Assembly (NCBI RefSeq): GCF_003259195.1 | Contig: NZ_QJPK01000016.1 | Coordinates: 1-64,000, forward strand | Reading direction: 5' to 3' | Source: Paracoccus sediminilitoris | GTDB taxonomy: Bacteria; Pseudomonadota; Alphaproteobacteria; Rhodobacterales; Rhodobacteraceae | DNA length: 64,000 bases | Shown here: positions 17,462-26,535 of the stretch, piece after piece | Layout of the letters: the number at the start of each line of letters is the position of its first letter | How positions within the stretch are numbered: position 1 is the stretch's first letter | Notes under the pieces: generated by a model | What the model was told of the DNA's origin: nothing | Databases searched by the model: none | Seen by the model: only the letters and a program-made list of their open reading frames with translations | Position numbers and translations under genes: made by a program

Positions 17462-19420
17462 CTAGACGTCCAGTTCTTCGACGAATTGCGCGTTTTCCTG
17501 GATGTACTGAAAGCGCAGCTCGGGCTTCTTGCCCATCAGGCGTTCGACCAGATCGCCGGTTTCGCCGCCTTCGTCATCATCGATGCTGACGCGGATCAGC
17601 TTGCGGGTGGCCGGGTTCATCGTGGTGTCCTTCAGGTCCTTGGCGTCCATCTCGCCCAGACCCTTAAAGCGCTGCATGTCGATCTTGCCGCGACCGCCCA
17701 GGCCCTTGGCCATCATCCGCTCCTTCTCGGCATCGTCCGAGACATAGACGCGATGCGCGCCCTGCGTCAGGCGGTAAAGCGGCGGGCAGGCCAGGTACAG
17801 ATGCCCACGGTCGATCATCGGACGCATCTGCGTGAAGAAGAACGTCATCAGCAGGCTGGCGATATGGGCGCCGTCCACATCGGCGTCGGTCATGATGATG
17901 ATCTTGTCATAGCGCAGATCATCGACGTTGAACCTGGTCCCCATGCTGACGCCCAGAGCTTGGCACAGGTCGTTGATTTCCTGGTTAGCACCCATCTTGG
18001 ACGATGCCGCGCCCAGCACGTTCAGGATCTTGCCGCGCAGCGGCAGCAGGGCCTGTTTCGTGCGGTCGCGCGCCATCTTGGCACTGCCACCTGCGCTGTC
18101 GCCCTCGACGATGAACAGCTCGGTTCCTTCGCGGTTGGTGGCGCTGCAATCGACCAGCTTGCCGGGCAGGCGCAGCTTTTTCGTGGCGGTCTTTCGGGCA
18201 GTTTCCTTTTCCTGGCGGCGGCGCAGGCGTTCGTCGGCCCGCAGGATCAGGAAGTCCAGGATCGCGCCGGCCGATTTCGTGTCCGAGGCCAGCCAGTTGT
18301 CGAAATGGTCGCGCACGGCGTTTTCCACCAGGCGCGCGGCCTCGACCGTGGCCAGGCGGTCCTTGGTCTGGCCCACGAATTCCGGTTCGCGGATGAAGCA
18401 GCTGACCAGCGCGCAGCCGCCCGTCAGCAGATCCTCGCGCGTGATGTTGCCGGCCTTCTTGTTGTTGACGCGTTCGCCATAGGCGCGCACGCCCTTCAGG
18501 ATGGCCGACCAGAAGCCTGCCTCGTGGGTGCCGCCTTCGGGGGTGGGGACGGTGTTGCAATAGGACTGGATGAAGCCGTCGCGCGCGGGCGTCCAGTTGA
18601 TGGCCCAATCGACCTTGCCGGGCGCGTTGAAGCGTTTGAAATCGATGCTACCCGCGAAGGGGCGCTCGGCATAGGTCGTGGCACCCGACAGGGTTTCCGA
18701 CAGGTAATCGGCCAAGCCGCCAGGGAAATGGAAGGTCGCCTCGCGCGGGGTTTCGCCGTCGTCGATTTCGGTCTTCCAGCGGATTTCCACGCCGCTGAAC
18801 AGATAGGCCTTGGACTTGACCATCTTCATCAGGCGGGCGGGCTTGAAGCGGTGATGGCCAAAGATCTGTTCGTCGGCATGGAAGGTCACAGTCGTGCCGC
18901 GCCGGTTCGGGGCCGCGCCGACCTTGACGACGGGTCCTTCGGGGATGCCGCGCGAAAAGCGCTGTTCGAACAGTTCCTTGTTGCGCGCGACCTGAACGAC
19001 CATGCTGTCGGACAGGGCGTTCACCACCGATGCGCCGACCCCGTGCAACCCGCCCGAGGTCTCATAGGCATCGCCCGAGAACTTGCCCCCCGCATGCAGC
19101 GTGCAGAGGATCACCTCCAGCGCGGATTTGCCGGGGAATTTGGGGTGGGGGTCGATGGGAATACCGCGCCCGTTGTCGCGCACCACGACGCTATGATCGG
19201 CCAACAGCTCGATCTCGATGCGGCTGGCATGGCCCGCCACGGCCTCGTCCATCGAGTTGTCCAAGATCTCGGCCACAAGGTGGTGCAGCGCCCGTTCGTC
19301 GGTGCCGCCGATATACATGCCGGGGCGTTTGCGGACAGGTTCCAATCCCTCCAGAACCTCGATCGAGGATGCGGAATAGCTGTCGGTGCTGTTGCCACCG
19401 GAGAGAAGATCATCGGCCAT
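17462..19420 (-). CDS. parE: DNA topoisomerase IV subunit B
   Basis: 652 residues, a full-length ParE. The GHKL ATPase domain shows LEPVRKRPGMYIGG, ILDNSMDEAVAG, VVRDNGRGIP and the lid GGLHGVGASVVNALS. The TOPRIM domain carries EGDSAGGSAKMARDR and the acidic metal site IIMTDADVDG (Asp512, 514, 516), followed by QRFKGLGEM. With ParC it decatenates daughter chromosomes. The choice of ParE over GyrB rests on length (GyrB is about 800 residues) and on the KMGANQE and QALLPLRGKILN wording typical of alphaproteobacterial ParE. It is monocistronic as far as visible; parC is not in the window. Confidence 0.93.
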   Translation of the reverse strand: MADDLLSGGNSTDSYSASSIEVLEGLEPVRKRPGMYIGGTDERALHHLVAEILDNSMDEAVAGHASRIEIELLADHSVVVRDNGRGIPIDPHPKFPGKSALEVILCTLHAGGKFSGDAYETSGGLHGVGASVVNALSDSMVVQVARNKELFEQRFSRGIPEGPVVKVGAAPNRRGTTVTFHADEQIFGHHRFKPARLMKMVKSKAYLFSGVEIRWKTEIDDGETPREATFHFPGGLADYLSETLSGATTYAERPFAGSIDFKRFNAPGKVDWAINWTPARDGFIQSYCNTVPTPEGGTHEAGFWSAILKGVRAYGERVNNKKAGNITREDLLTGGCALVSCFIREPEFVGQTKDRLATVEAARLVENAVRDHFDNWLASDTKSAGAILDFLILRADERLRRRQEKETARKTATKKLRLPGKLVDCSATNREGTELFIVEGDSAGGSAKMARDRTKQALLPLRGKILNVLGAASSKMGANQEINDLCQALGVSMGTRFNVDDLRYDKIIIMTDADVDGAHIASLLMTFFFTQMRPMIDRGHLYLACPPLYRLTQGAHRVYVSDDAEKERMMAKGLGGRGKIDMQRFKGLGEMDAKDLKDTTMNPATRKLIRVSIDDDEGGETGDLVERLMGKKPELRFQYIQENAQFVEELDV

Positions 19421-19471
19421 CGGGTATGCTCGTTTCGTCGCGTGTTGGGGGCGGTTATCTCACGCCCAAGG

Positions 19472-19511
19472 GGCGGGCGGCAAGGGCTTGTGGTCCCCGG
19501 CCTTGCCCGCC
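19472..19511 (-). terminator. Hairpin downstream of the glutathione transferase gene
   Basis: An interrupted inverted repeat (GGCGGGC..CAAGG against CCTTGCCCGCC, with a GG bulge) lies 20 nt past the stop of the minus-strand transferase gene. It is a plausible factor-independent terminator without a clear T-tract. Confidence 0.4.
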
Positions 19512-19530
19512 ACCAAGGATTGCGGCGCGA

Positions 19531-20190
19531 TCAGGCAGGTTCGGCCTCGCGCAGGGCGACCATCTGGACAAAGCCCTGCCGCTGCTGACAGGCGGTCAGC
19601 CAGTCGCGTGTCGCGGGGAATTGCGACATCAGATCGTCATGCCCCTGGGCATAGCGCAGCACCTCGGCCATGTTCAGGTCCGCGACGGTAAAACGGTCAC
19701 CGACCAGATAGCTGTGGGTTGCCAACTGCTGTTCGACCACCTTCAGGGGGCGGATCAGCCGCGTCGCGGCCTCGGCCACTAGGCCCGTATCCTCGGCCGA
19801 TTGCAGGGTGCCGCGGTTGTGCAGGAACAGGATCGTCAGCGCATCGGGTTCGATGCTGGTGGCGGCATAGAACGACCACTGCATCATTAGGGCGTCTTCG
19901 TTGTCATCCTGCGGACCCAAGGGACCGCCATGCTTGCGCGCCAGATACAACGTGCAGGCCATGGATTCCGACAGCGTCAAATCCCCGTCTTGCAGCACCG
20001 GGACCGCGCCCGCGGGCGACAGCGCCAGGAAATCGGGGCTGCGCGTGTTGGTCGGCGCGTCCGCTGCGCCGACATCGGCCAGGCGATAGGCCTGGATGAC
20101 GGGGCGGTGGAGGAAAGGCAGGCCCAGTTCGTGGCACAGCCAGATGATGCGCGAGGCGCGCGACCGCGCGACGCCGTGAATGGTCAGCAT
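19531..20190 (-). CDS. Glutathione S-transferase family protein
   Basis: 219 residues. The N-terminal thioredoxin-like domain shows GVARSRASRIIWLCHELGLPF and the cis-proline/glutathione-binding stretch GAVPVLQDGDLTLSESMACTLYLARK (Ser in the ESMA motif binds the glutamyl group). The helical C-terminal domain includes YLVGDRFTVADLNMAEVL, the usual N-cap box. It probably conjugates or reduces small electrophiles with glutathione in the cytoplasm; the substrate is unknown. ATG 20190 is chosen because a GGGGG-type ribosome site sits just upstream; the frame is open to 20244 but without homology. It is a single gene between parE and a lipoprotein hydrolase gene. Confidence 0.88.
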   Translation of the reverse strand: MLTIHGVARSRASRIIWLCHELGLPFLHRPVIQAYRLADVGAADAPTNTRSPDFLALSPAGAVPVLQDGDLTLSESMACTLYLARKHGGPLGPQDDNEDALMMQWSFYAATSIEPDALTILFLHNRGTLQSAEDTGLVAEAATRLIRPLKVVEQQLATHSYLVGDRFTVADLNMAEVLRYAQGHDDLMSQFPATRDWLTACQQRQGFVQMVALREAEPA

Positions 20191-20250
20191 GATGCCCCCT
20201 TGTGATCTGGCCCTCAAGGTGGAGGTTCGGCACGCGGGGCGCAAGCCTCC

Positions 20251-21216
20251 TCAGCGGATGCCCGCCCGCGTGGCGGCCCGGTCGATGGCGTCGACGATGG
20301 CCTGCGGATCGGCGTGGTGGGGCATGTGGCCGATGCCCGGCAGCACGGTCAGGCGCGCGTTGGGCAATTCGCGCGCCATGCGGCCGGAATGGACATCCAG
20401 ATAGACGGTATCGTCGGCGTCGCCATGGACGATTTCGATCGGCATGGTCAGTTCGGAGTACTTGGGGGCCATTGCCGCCAGATAGGGTTTCAGGTTGCCC
20501 ACCTGTTCGGAATTGGCAATCAGGCTTTCGCGCCGCGCCGACAGTCCGGCCCCGATGTAATCGACATAGCCCTTGGGCGGGTCCTGCGGTTCAAAGATAC
20601 CCGCAACGATGTCGTCCACCCGGCTTTCGGGGGCGAATGCGGTGATCAGCGGCACGGCCGTATGTTCGCCGATGCTGCTGTTCATGAAATCGTACCAGCG
20701 GCTCAGCTCTCCGGGCCAGGGATAGGTTGCGCCCGACACCAGGACCAGCGCCGCAGGCCCTGACGGGTCGCGCAGCGCCCAGCCCATCGTGACGGCCCCG
20801 CCATAGCTGTGGCCCAGCACGATGGGGTCCCTAACATCCAGCTGCTTGGCCGCAGCCCGCAGCAGATCGGCCTGCGCTAGCGGGTTGTCGGTCTGATCGC
20901 CGATGGAATCGGTCCAGCCCAGCCCGGGTCGGTCCAGCGCGATGACGCGATAACGGTCGGTCAGGCGCCCGACCAGGTCGAAGGTGAAATCGCGCGTGTT
21001 GCCGCTGGCCCCGTGGATCAGGACCAGGTCCGGCCCGCTGCCGCGAACGTCGGCATGTACCGTGGTGCCGTTCACCTGCAACAGCTGGCCCGTCGGCGGA
21101 AACTGCGCCTCGAAGGCGTTTTCGCGGGATGTGGCGCGTTTGTCGACCAGGGCGGCGCATCCGCTCAGCAGCAGCGCCGCCGCAAGTCCCAGAAGCAGCG
21201 GTTTCGTTTTCGGCAT
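20251..21216 (-). CDS. Alpha/beta-hydrolase lipoprotein
   Basis: 321 residues. The N-terminus is a lipoprotein signal peptide with lipobox LLSGC (Cys20), so the protein is membrane-anchored and faces the periplasm. The hydrolase fold shows the oxyanion strand DLVLIHGASGNTRDF, the nucleophile elbow GHSYGG, an acid-bearing strand VHGDADDTVYLDVHSG and a late catalytic His in GIGHMPHH. It is therefore a complete serine hydrolase (esterase/lipase-like) of unknown substrate. ATG 21216 is chosen because it begins the signal peptide; an open frame upstream to 21447 lacks any such signal. It is divergent from the DUF1007 gene. Confidence 0.85.
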   Translation of the reverse strand: MPKTKPLLLGLAAALLLSGCAALVDKRATSRENAFEAQFPPTGQLLQVNGTTVHADVRGSGPDLVLIHGASGNTRDFTFDLVGRLTDRYRVIALDRPGLGWTDSIGDQTDNPLAQADLLRAAAKQLDVRDPIVLGHSYGGAVTMGWALRDPSGPAALVLVSGATYPWPGELSRWYDFMNSSIGEHTAVPLITAFAPESRVDDIVAGIFEPQDPPKGYVDYIGAGLSARRESLIANSEQVGNLKPYLAAMAPKYSELTMPIEIVHGDADDTVYLDVHSGRMARELPNARLTVLPGIGHMPHHADPQAIVDAIDRAATRAGIR

Positions 21217-21375
21217 GGAGGAGGTCCCTTTCGCGTTCCCTTGGCCAACAGACACGCATCCGGTCGGGTTCCAGTGCAGGCCTGCGTCAAACCGCCGGTC
21301 GGCGCATCGGTGATTTGCACCGAACCCGTTTGCGCCGTAACTGGGGGCGACTCCACAACAAGGTGCCCCAGCCCC

Positions 21376-22038
21376 ATGAATGCCCGCCTGACCCTCATGT
21401 CGCTTGCCCTGACGCTGGCCCCGCTGGCCGCCGGGGCCCATCCCCATGTCTTCATTGATGCCGGGCTGCGGCTGTCCTATCGCGATGACGCCCTGCGGCA
21501 GGTGCAGGTCGAATGGGCCTATGACGCCTTCTATTCCCTGCTGATCATCGAGGATCTAGACCTTGACCCCGATGGCGACGGCATCCTGACCCAGGACGAA
21601 CTGCAGCGGCTGCAGGGTTTTGACGCGGATTGGGAACCGGGCTTTGACGGGCGGCTGTTCCTCAGCGTCGATGACCGGCCTGTCGCGATGGGACCGGGGA
21701 CCGATTTCAAGGCCCGCTATCAGGACGGGCAGCTGATCTCGACCCATCTGCGGGCCCTTGAAACGCCCCTGGCGGAAGACGTCCCGCTGACGATCCAGGT
21801 CTATGACCCCGAATATTATGTCCAGTTCAGCATGCCCGATGCGCCCGTCTTTACCGGTCGCGCGCCTTGCCGCATGACCCAGCAGACAGGCGACCCCCAG
21901 GCCGCCGCCAAGGCCTATGACGATGCTGTCGAAGCGGCCTTGGCCCAGGATGACAGCACCCAGCCCGAAATGTTGACCGTCGATATTGGCAATGTCGGCG
22001 CCGATCAGGTCCGCATCGATTGCGGGGCCGGGGGATGA
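21376..22038 (+). CDS. Periplasmic DUF1007 family protein
   Basis: 220 residues. A signal peptide ends near AAGA, followed by HPHVFIDAGLRL, the hallmark of DUF1007 proteins, with histidines that probably bind metal. An EF-hand-like loop DPDGDGILTQDE (acidic residues at loop positions 1, 3, 5 and 12) lies near residues 60-71. DUF1007 genes usually sit beside NicO/RcnA-type nickel-cobalt transporters or zinc transporters, and here the next gene (ATGA overlap) is exactly such a membrane protein. The two probably form a transition-metal handling pair, with this one acting as the periplasmic partner. The exact metal is not determined. Confidence 0.85.
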   Translation: MNARLTLMSLALTLAPLAAGAHPHVFIDAGLRLSYRDDALRQVQVEWAYDAFYSLLIIEDLDLDPDGDGILTQDELQRLQGFDADWEPGFDGRLFLSVDDRPVAMGPGTDFKARYQDGQLISTHLRALETPLAEDVPLTIQVYDPEYYVQFSMPDAPVFTGRAPCRMTQQTGDPQAAAKAYDDAVEAALAQDDSTQPEMLTVDIGNVGADQVRIDCGAGG

Positions 22039-22943
22039 TGGCCGCAGCGGTCAGGCCCATCGCCCTGACCGGGCTTGTCGTCGCCGCGATGCTTGCGGCG
22101 CTGTGGTTTGCCGGGGACCTTGAGGGCATCCAGAACTGGGCCGCCTTGCAGCAAAGGCAGGCCCAGGACCTGATGGCCGGATCGCTGCGCGCCCTGCGAG
22201 CCGGACAGCCGGGTGCGTTGCTGGGGCTGATGGCCGTCTGTTTCGGCTATGGGTTCGTGCACGCGGTCGGGCCGGGGCATGGCAAGCTGGTCATCGGCAG
22301 CTATGGCTTTGGTACGCAAGTGCCGCTGGGCCGACTGGCGGTGCTGTCGGTCCTGTCATCGGTCGCACAGGCGGGCACGGCCATCGCCCTGGTCTGGAGC
22401 GGCATCACGTTTCTGGACCTGACGCGCCAGGCGATGACCGACCTGACCGAGGATCACATGACCACCATCAGCACCGCCCTGATCGCGCTAATCGGCCTTT
22501 GGCTGGCATGGCGGGGCGCGCGGATGCTGATGGCACGGGCGGCGCATGACCACCACGACCGCCATCACGGCCCCGATTGCGGCTGCGGTCACGCCCATGG
22601 GCCGACGCCGCAGCAGGCGGTCCAGACGCGGTCTTGGCGCGACGCGATCCTGCTGATGGCCAGCATCGCGGCGCGGCCCTGCACGGGGGCGCTGTTCCTG
22701 CTGATCCTTACATGGCGGATGCAGATCTTCGGGGCAGGGGTGCTGGGAACGCTGGCGATGGGGCTGGGGACGGCCTCGGTCACGCTAGCGGTGGCGGGGC
22801 TGTCGGTCTGGGCGCGGCAGGGCAGCTTTGCGCTGTTCCCGCAAACGGGGCCCTTGGCGCGCGTGGGGCAATGGCTGCCGGGCGCGATGCAGCTGGGCGC
22901 GGGCTTGCTGATCGCCGCCGTGTCGGCGGCGATCCTGCTTTAG
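22035..22943 (+). CDS. NicO/RcnA family nickel-cobalt type membrane transporter
   Basis: 302 residues with six or so membrane helices. FVHAVGPGHGKLVIGSYGF in the first half is the HxxxPGHGK-type signature of the NicO family, and IAARPCTGALFLLILTW is the second conserved block. Between the halves is a cytoplasmic or periplasmic loop very rich in His, Asp and Cys (HDHHDRHHGPDCGCGHAHG), a typical metal-gathering segment. The protein most likely moves Ni2+, Co2+ or another divalent metal. The start at 22035 overlaps the DUF1007 stop, so the pair is one operon. It ends convergent with hisG. Confidence 0.87.
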   Translation: MMAAAVRPIALTGLVVAAMLAALWFAGDLEGIQNWAALQQRQAQDLMAGSLRALRAGQPGALLGLMAVCFGYGFVHAVGPGHGKLVIGSYGFGTQVPLGRLAVLSVLSSVAQAGTAIALVWSGITFLDLTRQAMTDLTEDHMTTISTALIALIGLWLAWRGARMLMARAAHDHHDRHHGPDCGCGHAHGPTPQQAVQTRSWRDAILLMASIAARPCTGALFLLILTWRMQIFGAGVLGTLAMGLGTASVTLAVAGLSVWARQGSFALFPQTGPLARVGQWLPGAMQLGAGLLIAAVSAAILL

Positions 22944-22954
22944 GCGGCCCTGCT

Positions 22955-23635
22955 CTAAGCAGTCAGGCCCAGCTGATCCAGAAAGGCCCGCATTTGCGGC
23001 CCTTGGGCCGCGCGATTGGCGAACAGCGTCGCCTGCGACCGCAGGATCGGTTCGGCTTGAAGGATGCGCAGGTTGTTGGCCTGCAGCGTCGCCCCGGATG
23101 ATGTGATGTCCGCGATCGCCTCGGCGGTCAGGTTGGCGACGGTGCCCTCGGTCGCGCCTTGGCTGTCGACCAGTTGGTAATCGGCGACCTCGTGCAGGGC
23201 CAGAAAGGCACGGACCAGGCGGTGATACTTGGTGGCGATCCGCAGGCGAAAGCCGTGTTCGGCGCGGAAATCGCGGGCGATGGCCGCGAAATCGTCCAGA
23301 TCGCGGCAATCGCGCCAGCATTCGGGCACCGCGATGATCAGGTCGGCATGGCCGAAACCCATCGGCGCCAGCTCCACCACGTCCGAGGTCCATCCGGCCA
23401 GCTTTTCGCGCACCAGATCGGTGCCGGTGACGCCCATCTCGATCCGGCCCGCGGCCAGTTCGCGCGGGATCTCGCCCGCCGACAGCAGGACCAGGGACAC
23501 GCCCTCGGCCCCGTCGACACGACCTGCATATTCGCGGTCCGACCCGCTGCGCGACAGCGTCACGCCGCGTTCCGCGAACCAGTCGAAGGTCTGTTCCATC
23601 AGCCGCCCCTTGGACGGCACGCCAAGGCGGATCAT
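22955..23635 (-). CDS. hisG: ATP phosphoribosyltransferase catalytic subunit (short form)
   Basis: 226 residues, the short HisG that lacks the regulatory C-terminal domain and needs HisZ. Visible blocks are LGVPSKGRLMEQT, the phosphate-binding region GEIPRELAAGRIEMGVTGTDLVRE and the PRPP-binding stretch VADYQLVDSQGATEGTVANL. It catalyses the first step of histidine biosynthesis, joining ATP and PRPP. Its start overlaps the hisZ stop by 4 nt, as expected for subunits of one complex, and hisS lies upstream in the same operon. Confidence 0.94.
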   Translation of the reverse strand: MIRLGVPSKGRLMEQTFDWFAERGVTLSRSGSDREYAGRVDGAEGVSLVLLSAGEIPRELAAGRIEMGVTGTDLVREKLAGWTSDVVELAPMGFGHADLIIAVPECWRDCRDLDDFAAIARDFRAEHGFRLRIATKYHRLVRAFLALHEVADYQLVDSQGATEGTVANLTAEAIADITSSGATLQANNLRILQAEPILRSQATLFANRAAQGPQMRAFLDQLGLTA

Positions 23636-24693
23636 GCGCTGGCCTCCAATTCGGCGATCAGGCCGGGGCGGATGATGCCACCCACGGCGGGAATTTCGCG
23701 ACCTTTGCCCAGGACGCGGGTCAGCGCGTCATAGCGCCCGCCCGATGCGATGGCCGGCCAACCGTCGCGGTCGGCAACGAAGCTGAAGGTGAAGCCGTCG
23801 TAATATTCCAGGGTGGTGCGGCCGTGGCTGGCATCGAAGACGATGCCGTCCAGGTCGATGCCGCGATCCGCGATGGCCTGCATGCGCGTCGCGATGCGGG
23901 CCACGGCGGGCGCGATCGAGGGCATGTCGGCGGCCAGGTCGCGCAGCGCGGGCAGGGCTTGCGGTGCTGGTGCGCGCAGGGCGAACAGACGGTGCAAGCG
24001 TTCGGACCAGATGGCGGGCAGGGGGGGGACGGCGGCATCGGCCTGCAGGCGCGCAATGCGGCGGGTCATCTCATCCTGCGTGCGCAGCCCGGCCCAGACC
24101 GCGCCCGGCTGATCGAACTGCCGCATGGTCGAGGGGGTCGAGAAACGCTGCAGCAGGCGGTCGAAACGCCCCGGACGCCAGATATGGTGCGACAGCGCCC
24201 GCGCCCGGTCCTGCGTCAGCGGCAGCCCCGCCACCGCATCAAGTAGCAGCCCCATGTCGCCCATCCGCGCGGTCAACCCATAGGGGGCGACCAGACCGTG
24301 GAACAGGGCGAACAGTTCGGCATCGGCATCGGGGTCGCGGCTGAACAGCTCGAACCCCGCCTGCAGGTATTCGTTGTCGCGGGGGTTGGCGGGGCGGGTG
24401 TCGCCCATGTCCTGCTTGCGAAAGACCTCGCCCAGATAGCAGTACCGCGCGGGTTCGGCGCCGCTTTCCATATGCGCCTGGACGACCGGAACGGTGAAGT
24501 CGGGGCGCAGCATCATCTCGCCCCGGATGGGGTCGGCGGTGACATAGGCGCGGGCGCGGATATCCTCGCCATAGAGGTCCAGCAAGCTTTCGGCGGGCAG
24601 CAGGATGTCGGGCGCGATCTCTGCCGCACCCGCATCGCGGAAGGCCGCCAGCAGGCGCTGGCCGACGATCTGTTTGTCGCGCTTGCCGATCAT
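23632..24693 (-). CDS. hisZ: ATP phosphoribosyltransferase regulatory subunit
   Basis: 353 residues resembling the catalytic core of class II histidyl-tRNA synthetase but without an anticodon domain. It has motif 2-like [13 protein letters not shown] and motif 3-like [16 protein letters not shown]. HisZ binds the short HisG and gives it activity and histidine feedback control. ATG 24693 overlaps the hisS stop by 4 nt; the frame is open to 24765 but only as a proline/arginine-rich extension inside hisS. The hisS-hisZ-hisG order, in which the paralogues adjoin, is common in Rhodobacteraceae. Confidence 0.92.
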   Translation of the reverse strand: MIGKRDKQIVGQRLLAAFRDAGAAEIAPDILLPAESLLDLYGEDIRARAYVTADPIRGEMMLRPDFTVPVVQAHMESGAEPARYCYLGEVFRKQDMGDTRPANPRDNEYLQAGFELFSRDPDADAELFALFHGLVAPYGLTARMGDMGLLLDAVAGLPLTQDRARALSHHIWRPGRFDRLLQRFSTPSTMRQFDQPGAVWAGLRTQDEMTRRIARLQADAAVPPLPAIWSERLHRLFALRAPAPQALPALRDLAADMPSIAPAVARIATRMQAIADRGIDLDGIVFDASHGRTTLEYYDGFTFSFVADRDGWPAIASGGRYDALTRVLGKGREIPAVGGIIRPGLIAELEASA

Positions 24694-26174
24694 CCCAGGA
24701 TCCGCCGGACTTCGGCGACCAGGTCGGCGCGGGCGACTTCGGTCTGGGCGGGCTGGGATTTCCATTCGTCCAAGGTGGCCTCGGCGGCGATCCTAGCGCC
24801 CAGGACCAGGTCCTTGACCTGCACGACGCCGCGCTCGGCCTCGTTGCCGCCCTGGATGATGGCGACGGGTGCGCCGCGCTTGTCGGCGTATTTCAGCTGA
24901 TTGCCAAAATTCTTGGGGTTGCCCAGATAGACCTCGGCGCGGATGCCTGCGGCGCGCAGATCGGCGGCCATGGATTGGTAATCCGACATGCGGTCGCGGT
25001 CCATGACGGTGACGACGACGGGGCCGATGTCGGTTTCCCCCGCCAGACCCTTGGCGCGCAGGGCGGCCAGCAGGCGGTCGACGCCGATGCTGACGCCGGT
25101 GGCGGGGACCTTCTGGCCGGTAAAGCGTTCGACCAGCCCGTCATAGCGACCGCCGCCCGCGACCGACCCGAACTGCCGCTTGCGGCCCTTTTCGTCCAGG
25201 ATCTCGAAGGTCAGCTCGGCCTCGAAGACGGGGCCGGTGTAATAGCCAAGGCCGCGCACGACGGAAGGGTCGATGACGGCGCGATCCTCGGCCACGCCCA
25301 TCGCGGCCAGCATGTCGGCGATCTGGGTCAGTTCGTGCACACCCTCGGCACCGATTTCCGATGCCCCGACCGCAGCGCGCAGATTGGCCAGGGTCGCGGC
25401 GTTGTCATCCCCCTTCGAGGTCAGGAAGGCCAGCACGGGCGCTGCCTGTTCGCTGGTCAAGCCGACGCCGTCGATCTGGGCGCCGCTGTCGTCGCGCCGC
25501 CCCGTGGTCAGCAGCGCCAGCACGCCCTCGCGCCCGACCTTGTCGAACTTGTCGATGGTGCGCAGCACGTCGTCGGACTGATCGGCGCCGACCGATGCGG
25601 CCTCAAGGACGCCGTTCAGGACCTTGCGATTGTTGATGCGGACCATGTAATCGCCGCGGTCGATGCCCACGGCCTCCAGCGCGTCGGCCAGCATGGCGCA
25701 GATTTCGGCGTCTGCTGCGACAGATGCGCTGCCCACCGTATCGGCATCGCATTGATAGAACTGGCGGAAGCGGCCCGGACCCGGCTTTTCGTTGCGCCAG
25801 ACAGGCCCCATCGCATAGCGGCGATAGGGGCTGGGCAGGTCGTTGCGGAACTGCGCCGCGACCCGCGCCAAGGGCGCTGTCAGGTCGTAACGCAGCGCCA
25901 GCCAGTCGCCTGCGGTGCCGCCGCCGGGGACAGCCTCCTCTTGCCAGGCAAAGACGCCGGCATTCGGGCGGTCCACGTCGGGCAGGAACTTGCCCAGGGC
26001 CTCGACCGTCTCGACCGCGCTGGTTTCCAGCGGATCGAAGCCATGGCGATGATAGATCGCGGCGATGCGGTCCAGCATCTGCTTGCGTTCGGTGACATCC
26101 GCGCCGAAATAGTCGCGAAAGCCCTTGGGCGTCTCGGCCTTGGGCCGGGGCTGCTTCTTTTGATCTTTTGCCAT
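24690..26174 (-). CDS. hisS: Histidyl-tRNA synthetase
   Basis: 494 residues, longer than the enterobacterial enzyme (about 424), as is usual for alphaproteobacteria. Class II motifs are present: [10 protein letters not shown] at the start, [25 protein letters not shown] (motif 2), [15 protein letters not shown] (histidine-specific HisA block) and [13 protein letters not shown] (motif 3). The anticodon-binding domain follows ([10 protein letters not shown]..., [18 protein letters not shown]). It charges tRNA-His in the cytoplasm. It is the first gene of the hisS-hisZ-hisG operon and is divergent from slyX with a 57-nt gap. Confidence 0.94.
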   Translation of the reverse strand: MAKDQKKQPRPKAETPKGFRDYFGADVTERKQMLDRIAAIYHRHGFDPLETSAVETVEALGKFLPDVDRPNAGVFAWQEEAVPGGGTAGDWLALRYDLTAPLARVAAQFRNDLPSPYRRYAMGPVWRNEKPGPGRFRQFYQCDADTVGSASVAADAEICAMLADALEAVGIDRGDYMVRINNRKVLNGVLEAASVGADQSDDVLRTIDKFDKVGREGVLALLTTGRRDDSGAQIDGVGLTSEQAAPVLAFLTSKGDDNAATLANLRAAVGASEIGAEGVHELTQIADMLAAMGVAEDRAVIDPSVVRGLGYYTGPVFEAELTFEILDEKGRKRQFGSVAGGGRYDGLVERFTGQKVPATGVSIGVDRLLAALRAKGLAGETDIGPVVVTVMDRDRMSDYQSMAADLRAAGIRAEVYLGNPKNFGNQLKYADKRGAPVAIIQGGNEAERGVVQVKDLVLGARIAAEATLDEWKSQPAQTEVARADLVAEVRRILG

Positions 26175-26231
26175 GGTTCCTGTGCCTTTACGGGGCCAAA
26201 TCCAAGCGCCGACTTAACGGAAGGATCCGAC

Positions 26232-26450
26232 ATGGACAAGAAGCCCGACGACCGTATCACCGAACTGGAGGTGGCTCTGGCCCATCTGACCCGCGTGACG
26301 GACGATCTGTCCGAGGTGATCGCACGCCAGGATCAGGAGATCAGTCGCCTGACGCGCCGCCTGGACATGCTGATGCGCGCCGAGGCCGAACGCCAGGCCC
26401 AGGGCGAGGGCAGCGTGGCCGTCGCCGACCAGCCGCCCCCGCATTACTGA
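26232..26450 (+). CDS. slyX: SlyX family protein
   Basis: 72 residues, almost wholly an amphipathic coiled coil ([40 protein letters not shown]) with a short proline-rich end, PPPHY. Length, heptad pattern and the C-terminal PPHY are typical of SlyX, a small conserved protein of unknown function. A GGAAGGA-like ribosome site precedes ATG 26232. It lies between hisS (divergent) and purA (85 nt downstream, same strand) and may be co-transcribed with purA. Confidence 0.87.
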   Translation: MDKKPDDRITELEVALAHLTRVTDDLSEVIARQDQEISRLTRRLDMLMRAEAERQAQGEGSVAVADQPPPHY

Positions 26451-26535
26451 GGCCTGCCGAAATCTCGGCTTCCCCCGCGCGGGTCGATGGGGTATGGCCG
26501 GTCCGAAAAGATTTCGGAAAACGGAAGGATCGTCC

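Noticed and set aside
17486-19588. Long open frame antisense to parE
   Set aside because: Shadow of the ParE frame with no plausible start or motifs.
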